Source of the DNA: Candidatus Methylomirabilota bacterium
Lineage (GTDB): Bacteria; Methylomirabilota; Methylomirabilia; Rokubacteriales; CSP1-6
Assembly: GCA_035764725.1 (NCBI GenBank)
Contig: DASTYT010000046.1
Span: 50,275-114,274, forward strand
Reading direction: 5' to 3'
Length of the DNA stretch: 64,000 bases
A program made the position numbers and the translations under genes. Shown here piece after piece: positions 60,187-64,000 of the stretch. Within the stretch, counting starts at the first letter, position 1, and every line of letters starts with the position of its first letter. The notes below the pieces were generated by a model. That model was given only the letters and a program-made list of their open reading frames with translations. It was not told the DNA's origin and made no database searches.

Positions 60187-61110
60187 ATGATGCCAGCCGT
60201 GCGGACCGCACGCTTCGCGCTCGCCGTCGTCGCCGGCGTCCTCGCGCTCCTCGGCCCGTCACCGACGGCCCAGGCCCAGGAGATCGAGCCGCGGGCATAT
60301 TCGAATATCCCCGTGGGCCTCAACTTCATGGCGCTGGGCTACGTGCATTCCCAGGGGGACCTGTCCTTCGATACGTCCGCGCCGATCGAGGACGCGCACC
60401 TGCGCATCGATGGCACGTTCCTCGCCTACGTCCGATCCTTCGGCGTCTTCGGCCGCTCGGCGAGCGTGGCCGTCGCCTTCCCGTATGCGTGGCTGTCGGG
60501 TGAGGCCACCTTCCGCGGCGAGCGGGTGGAGCGCAAGATCGACGGGCTTGCCGACCCCAAGATGCGGCTCACCGTGAACCTCTACGGGGCGCCCGCCCTG
60601 TCGGTCGAGGAGTTCCCGGAATACAAGCAGAACCTCATCGTGGGCGTGAGCGTGGCAGTCAGCGCCCCGCTGGGGCAGTACGACAGCCGCCAGCTTCTCA
60701 ACGTGGGCACCAATCGCTGGGCGGTCAAGCCGGAGGTCGGCCTGTCCAAGGCCTGGGGCCCGCTGATCCTGGAGGCGGCCGCCGGCGTCACGTTCTACAC
60801 GCCGAACGACGACTTCCTCCGGGGCCGCAAGCTCGAGCGGGCCCCCGTCTACTCCCTTCAGGCGCATCTCATCTACAACCTGCCTCACGGGATCTGGGCC
60901 GCGCTGGACACGGTCGGCTATCGCGGGGGCCGGATCACGCTGGACGGGGTTGAAGGTGAGGCCCTGCAGGAGAACCTCCGCGTGGGGCTGACGTTCTCGT
61001 TCCCCGTGACCCGCCACAGCTCCATCAAGATCACCGGCAGCACCGGCGCCTACGCGCGCTTCGGCGGCAATTTCAACACCGGCGGAATCGCGTGGCAGGT
61101 GGGCTGGTGA
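60187..61110 (+). CDS. Outer-membrane transporter-like protein (phenol MetA-degradation barrel family)
   Basis: 307 residues. A Sec signal (FALAVVAGVLALLGPSPTAQAQ) precedes EIEPRAYSNIPVGLNFMALGYVHSQGDLSFD, a typical start of this barrel family, and many amphipathic strands. The C-terminus ends GGIAWQVGW, aromatic as in outer-membrane barrels. Family members lie near aromatic degradation genes and probably let hydrophobic substrates through the outer membrane. Divergent from E1-alpha. Confidence 0.82.
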   Translation: MMPAVRTARFALAVVAGVLALLGPSPTAQAQEIEPRAYSNIPVGLNFMALGYVHSQGDLSFDTSAPIEDAHLRIDGTFLAYVRSFGVFGRSASVAVAFPYAWLSGEATFRGERVERKIDGLADPKMRLTVNLYGAPALSVEEFPEYKQNLIVGVSVAVSAPLGQYDSRQLLNVGTNRWAVKPEVGLSKAWGPLILEAAAGVTFYTPNDDFLRGRKLERAPVYSLQAHLIYNLPHGIWAALDTVGYRGGRITLDGVEGEALQENLRVGLTFSFPVTRHSSIKITGSTGAYARFGGNFNTGGIAWQVGW

Positions 61111-61134
61111 GGCGGCCCGGCGTCGCGCGCGCCG

Positions 61135-61959
61135 TCAGAGCCGCGGGTGCTTCCAGCCCAGCCACTCGCACACCGCGCGGCCCATCACCAGCTCCTGGTC
61201 GCGGCCCCTGAGCCACGGAAGCTCCTCGGTGAAGAGCGTCACGCACTGCCGCCACGAGCACGGCATGCGCGTGATGTCCGTGCCCCAGAAGAGGCGCGCC
61301 GGACCGAAGGCGTCGTGGATGCGGCGCAGGTGATCATGGATGTTTCGGTACGGATACGGCTGGCTCGAGTAGCTGGGGGCGCCGGTGGCCTTCACCGCGA
61401 CGTTGGGATACTTCGCCAGCGCGAGCATCTCCGGCAGGCTTTCCCACCCCGCGTCGTCCTTCGTGCCCGACGCCCGTCCCAGGTGATCAATAATCAACTT
61501 GAGACGGGGGTGTTTTTCGGCCACCCGCCCCACCGTGGGCATGAAGGCCGAAGCGTGAAGCGCCACCGGCAATCCTGCCCGCTCGGCCGCCGGCCATAGC
61601 CAGTCGATGGTCCCGTCGGTGGGCCAGGAGCGCTGATGCGGCTGGAGGAACACGAAGCGGAGGCCCAGCATGCCCGGGCGCGAAGTCCAGCCGTCGATGA
61701 GCGCGCGGCTCTCCGGACGGTCGAGCGGAAAATTTCCGAGAATCGCGAAGCGGTCGGGATGCTGGCGCGCCGCCTCGACGGCCAGCTCGTTGGAATGCGG
61801 GTCCCAGGAGGCGGGCGGATGAATGATCGCCGCGTCCACGCCGGCCTCCGCCATCTCCTTCAACACGTCGTCTTTGGAGTAGACGGGGACCTGGCGGTGA
61901 TTGGGATTGGTGGGCTTGCCGCTACTCCAGATGTGCACCTGCGCGTCCACGATCAGCAT
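61135..61959 (-). CDS. Amidohydrolase-2 family (metal-dependent TIM-barrel hydrolase)
   Basis: 274 residues from an ATG behind AAGGGAG. MLIVDAQVHIW carries the first metal site (here QVH in place of HxH), followed by ALHASAF, LIIDHLGR and LFWGTDITRMP with the late Asp. The group includes lactonases such as LigI and 4-sulfomuconolactone hydrolase and decarboxylases such as ACMSD. Last gene of the right-edge dioxygenase operon, where it would process a ring-cleavage or lactone intermediate. Confidence 0.88.
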   Translation of the reverse strand: MLIVDAQVHIWSSGKPTNPNHRQVPVYSKDDVLKEMAEAGVDAAIIHPPASWDPHSNELAVEAARQHPDRFAILGNFPLDRPESRALIDGWTSRPGMLGLRFVFLQPHQRSWPTDGTIDWLWPAAERAGLPVALHASAFMPTVGRVAEKHPRLKLIIDHLGRASGTKDDAGWESLPEMLALAKYPNVAVKATGAPSYSSQPYPYRNIHDHLRRIHDAFGPARLFWGTDITRMPCSWRQCVTLFTEELPWLRGRDQELVMGRAVCEWLGWKHPRL

Positions 61960-61970
61960 CGCCGCTCCCT

Positions 61971-62849
61971 TCACGCGGGCCCGACCAGCCCGATGTATGC
62001 GCCGCCGGCCTGCTCGGGGCCCACCAGCATCGCTTGCTCGCCCGTGTTGCGCACACCGCGCGTGGGCGGCGGCAAGCCCTGGCTCGCCATCCAGTGGGCC
62101 GCCGCGTCCATGCTCCGCGTGCGGTACAAAACCTGGAATGGGCCTGGGCCGCGGCGCGCCATCGCCTCGGCGGCCGGGCCGGGCTCGGCGGGCTGGGCGA
62201 CGGTGAGGCCGGTGGGTCCGAGGTCGAACACCGCCATGTCGGCCTTGATGACCGCGCCGCGCTGCACCGGAGGCGCTGGCATCCCGAGGACGCGCGCGTA
62301 GTCGCGCGCCGCCGTGGCCACGTCGGGCACGGCGATGTACACGCGCTCGGCGCGCAGCGCCCCGTTCGGGTGCTCGCCGGCCGGTGGGACCTGGCGCCGG
62401 CGCTCGGCCAGCGGCGTGAGGTGCTGGACGAAGAAGATCGGGAGCGGGTTGCGCGGGCCGAGCCCGGCGGCGAGCCAGCGAAGCTCGCGGCCGTCGGGCG
62501 TGCGCCGGCTGCCCTCCGTCGGCTCCGCGACCTCCACGCCGCGTGCGCGCATGGCGGCCACGTCGGCACCGAGGTCGTCGCTCTGGACCGCGACGTAGCG
62601 GAAGCCGCCGCCCTTGGCGAGGAACTCGGCGAGGCGCCCGTCCGAGGCGCCGGGGGCGGGCGCCGGCGCATCCCGGCGCAGGCTCAGGAGCTCGAGGTAG
62701 TCCTCGGCGAGGAACGCGATGGCGTTCTCGGTGGCGCGGCCGGGGTGCACGCCGCCCGAGCGCACGTCGAAGCCGATGCGGCGATAGGCGGCCATGCCCG
62801 CCTCGAGGTCGGGGACGCAGATCATGACGTGGTCGATGCGCGTCAGCAT
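61971..62849 (-). CDS. VOC-family protein with two glyoxalase-like modules
   Basis: 292 residues. LTRIDHVMICVPDLEAGMAAYRRIGFDVRSGGVHPGRATENAIAFL is the opening of the Glyoxalase_3-like group; a second module starts at ERVYIAVPDVATAARDYARVLG. The protein lies 3 bases after the dioxygenase beta-subunit stop and 11 bases before the amidohydrolase, hence in the same operon. Metal ligands in the second module are not obvious, so activity may reside in the first. Confidence 0.84.
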   Translation of the reverse strand: MLTRIDHVMICVPDLEAGMAAYRRIGFDVRSGGVHPGRATENAIAFLAEDYLELLSLRRDAPAPAPGASDGRLAEFLAKGGGFRYVAVQSDDLGADVAAMRARGVEVAEPTEGSRRTPDGRELRWLAAGLGPRNPLPIFFVQHLTPLAERRRQVPPAGEHPNGALRAERVYIAVPDVATAARDYARVLGMPAPPVQRGAVIKADMAVFDLGPTGLTVAQPAEPGPAAEAMARRGPGPFQVLYRTRSMDAAAHWMASQGLPPPTRGVRNTGEQAMLVGPEQAGGAYIGLVGPA

Positions 62850-62852
62850 GGG

Positions 62853-63344
62853 CTAGATCAGGAAGGCGAGGTTCGGGAGCGGCTCCGCCGCGTTCACGAG
62901 CACCACCTTCTTCCCGCTCATTCTGAGCGCGCCGCTCACGCGGCGTACCCGATGGGTGGCGCGCCCCGCCCACCAGTGGAGCTCGCGCCCCGCCTGCACG
63001 GCCAGCTCGGCGAGGAGGAAGTTCGAGCCCGCGATCCACTCGCCGCCCTCGCCCGCCGCGACCTCGACGTTCGAGATCAGGCGCCGCATGGACGAGGGCG
63101 GGTCCTGGCTGTGGCGATGGCCGGTCTGCAGGAGCTTCACGCGCGTCTCGAGGCGCGTGCGATTGTCGTAGATGTGCGAGAGGTGCCGGGCGGGGTCGGC
63201 GGCGGGATCCGTCGTCGCGGGCACCCAGTACACCGCGTCCTCCGTCCAGAGCTCGAGCCACTCCGCGTAGCGGGCCTCGTCGGCCAGGCGCGCCTCGAGG
63301 TACAGGAACTCGGTGACCGCGCGCAGATCGGCGTCGGAGACCAT
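62853..63344 (-). CDS. Aromatic-ring-hydroxylating dioxygenase beta subunit
   Basis: 163 residues. EFLYLEARLADEARYAEWLELWTEDAVYWVPA is the standard start of the small subunit (NTF2-like fold), and RTRLETRVKLLQTGHRHSQDPPSSMRRLISNVEV is conserved. It supports the alpha3beta3 hexamer and is not catalytic. Fourteen bases downstream of the alpha-subunit gene. The identity of the aromatic substrate cannot be deduced. Confidence 0.9.
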   Translation of the reverse strand: MVSDADLRAVTEFLYLEARLADEARYAEWLELWTEDAVYWVPATTDPAADPARHLSHIYDNRTRLETRVKLLQTGHRHSQDPPSSMRRLISNVEVAAGEGGEWIAGSNFLLAELAVQAGRELHWWAGRATHRVRRVSGALRMSGKKVVLVNAAEPLPNLAFLI

Positions 63345-63358
63345 CGGCGAGGGCGGGG

Positions 63359-63999
63359 CTAGGACTCCGTCATGACGGCGCGGAGATGGCGCCAGAAGCC
63401 GCGGTCGGTCGTCTCGTCGGTGACGTGGGAGACGGTGCGGCCGTCGGCGTCTACCGCCTCGCGGTTGAGCCCGCGCCCGAGCAGGAGCCACGGCGTCGTG
63501 CGCGCGTGGAGGCCGAGCTGATTGCGGCCGGCGATGGTCAGGTCCTCCGGCATCAGGAAGGAGGCGGGGCCCATGCCGGCTTCGGCCATGCGGAGGAGCC
63601 GGCCGTTCAGCTCGGGGGCGCCCCTCAAGAACATGGGCGTGTGCCAGTGCACGCAGCGGTCCACGGCCTCCGGCTGCACAATGGCGATGTTGGTCTCGCC
63701 GAGGAAGAGGTTCGGGAAGATGAGGGCGTGCGCCGGGCCCTCCCTGATGCGTCGGCGCGACAGCTCGGGCCCGTCGCGCCGCTCGAGCGCGGCGACGAAG
63801 TCGGCCACCGCCGGGCCGGAGGCGCCGCCCAGCCACTGAAGGGTCCCTCGTAGCCGGGCGACCAGTCGATCTCGATGTGCCCGCCGCCCCAGTCGCGCAC
63901 CACCGCCTTGATCGCATGCTCGGGGCCCACGACCCGCTGGTACTGCATCTGCACGGTCCGGAACAGCGCGAGGTGGACGAAGCCCAGGTGATAGCCGTC
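63359..63999 (-). pseudogene. Aromatic-ring-hydroxylating dioxygenase alpha subunit, frameshifted and cut by the window edge
   Basis: Only the C-terminal ~210 codons lie in the window; the Rieske domain is beyond 64000. At the edge DGYHLGFVH gives the two His ligands of the mononuclear iron, and VRDWGGGHIEIDWSPGYEG follows. The frame then shifts: the next expected residues TLQWLGGASGPAVADFVAALERRDG continue in another frame to a stop at 63359. One extra G in the G-run at 63841-63844 would restore the protein. Since the downstream beta, VOC and hydrolase genes look intact, this could be a recent mutation or a sequence error. Confidence 0.82.
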
Positions 64000-64000
64000 G

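Noticed and set aside
1-64000. tRNA, rRNA, CRISPR, transposase or prophage genes
   Set aside because: Intergenic gaps are short and none shows a cloverleaf, repeat-spacer pattern or transposase motif.

Overview
The window looks like a chromosomal segment of a high-GC (about 70 percent by eye), Gram-negative-type soil bacterium with a large catabolic gene repertoire. Support for this comes from two outer-membrane-type beta-barrel proteins, Tat-dependent exported enzymes, a c-type nitrite reductase, three CaiB/BaiF CoA-transferases, three LLM-class flavin monooxygenases, several VOC dioxygenase-like proteins and three molybdenum hydroxylase large subunits. This mix resembles uncultured soil lineages such as Rokubacteria/Methylomirabilota. 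That placement is inference from gene content; no rRNA or other marker gene lies in the window. Coding density is very high, intergenic gaps are short, and many genes overlap by 1 to 8 bases. I saw no tRNA, rRNA, CRISPR array, insertion sequence or prophage.

Layout, left part (1-24,950): the 3' end of a Baeyer-Villiger-type monooxygenase; a large RecB-like nuclease/helicase fusion; a secreted Gly/Pro/Ser-rich protein; a CoA-transferase; a DUF6496 basic protein; a peptide-type ABC binding protein with an LLM monooxygenase; a Tat-exported GH28-like beta-helix enzyme; a three-gene unit of two trypsin-like proteases and a LuxR-type regulator; DUF2071 and VOC genes; a mannose-1-phosphate guanylyltransferase-like gene; a PNPOx-like protein; a bacterial proteasome activator (Bpa) with C-terminal GQYL, divergent from an Arg-rich histone-like protein; then cupin, molybdenum hydroxylase, gamma-glutamyltransferase and SMP-30 lactonase genes; and NrfH/NrfA.

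Middle (24,950-49,260): a lower-GC lipoprotein phosphodiesterase divergent from a LysR regulator; a Cpx-like module (Spy/CpxP-like protein, OmpR-type regulator, histidine kinase) with a GTAAA-N5-GTGAA direct repeat upstream; an AraC regulator with a second orphan molybdenum hydroxylase; a methyltransferase; an HpcH aldolase with a MetE-like protein; an LLM monooxygenase; and a lytic transglycosylase. A VOC gene is followed by a peroxiredoxin-like gene with an in-frame TGA at the catalytic Cys position and a SECIS-like hairpin directly downstream, so a very probable selenoprotein. Next come a CoA-transferase, an operon of VOC protein, IorA-like and IorB-like subunits and amidohydrolase, an outer-membrane protein, a decayed copy of the E2 C-terminus, and an RRM RNA-binding protein.

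Right part (49,260-64,000): an operon SnoaL-like / HpaB-like hydroxylase / dehydrogenase E1-beta / E2, with the matching E1-alpha about 7.6 kb away beside a metallo-beta-lactamase-fold lactonase; a DHA2 MFS exporter; an atypical SDR; an LLM monooxygenase divergent from a CoA-transferase; an outer-membrane transporter-like protein; and at the edge a ring-hydroxylating dioxygenase operon (alpha frameshifted and cut by the window, beta, VOC, amidohydrolase-2). Together these suggest uptake, oxygenation, CoA activation and ring or lactone opening of aromatic or cyclic compounds. The strongest observations are the selenocysteine peroxiredoxin and the Bpa homologue.
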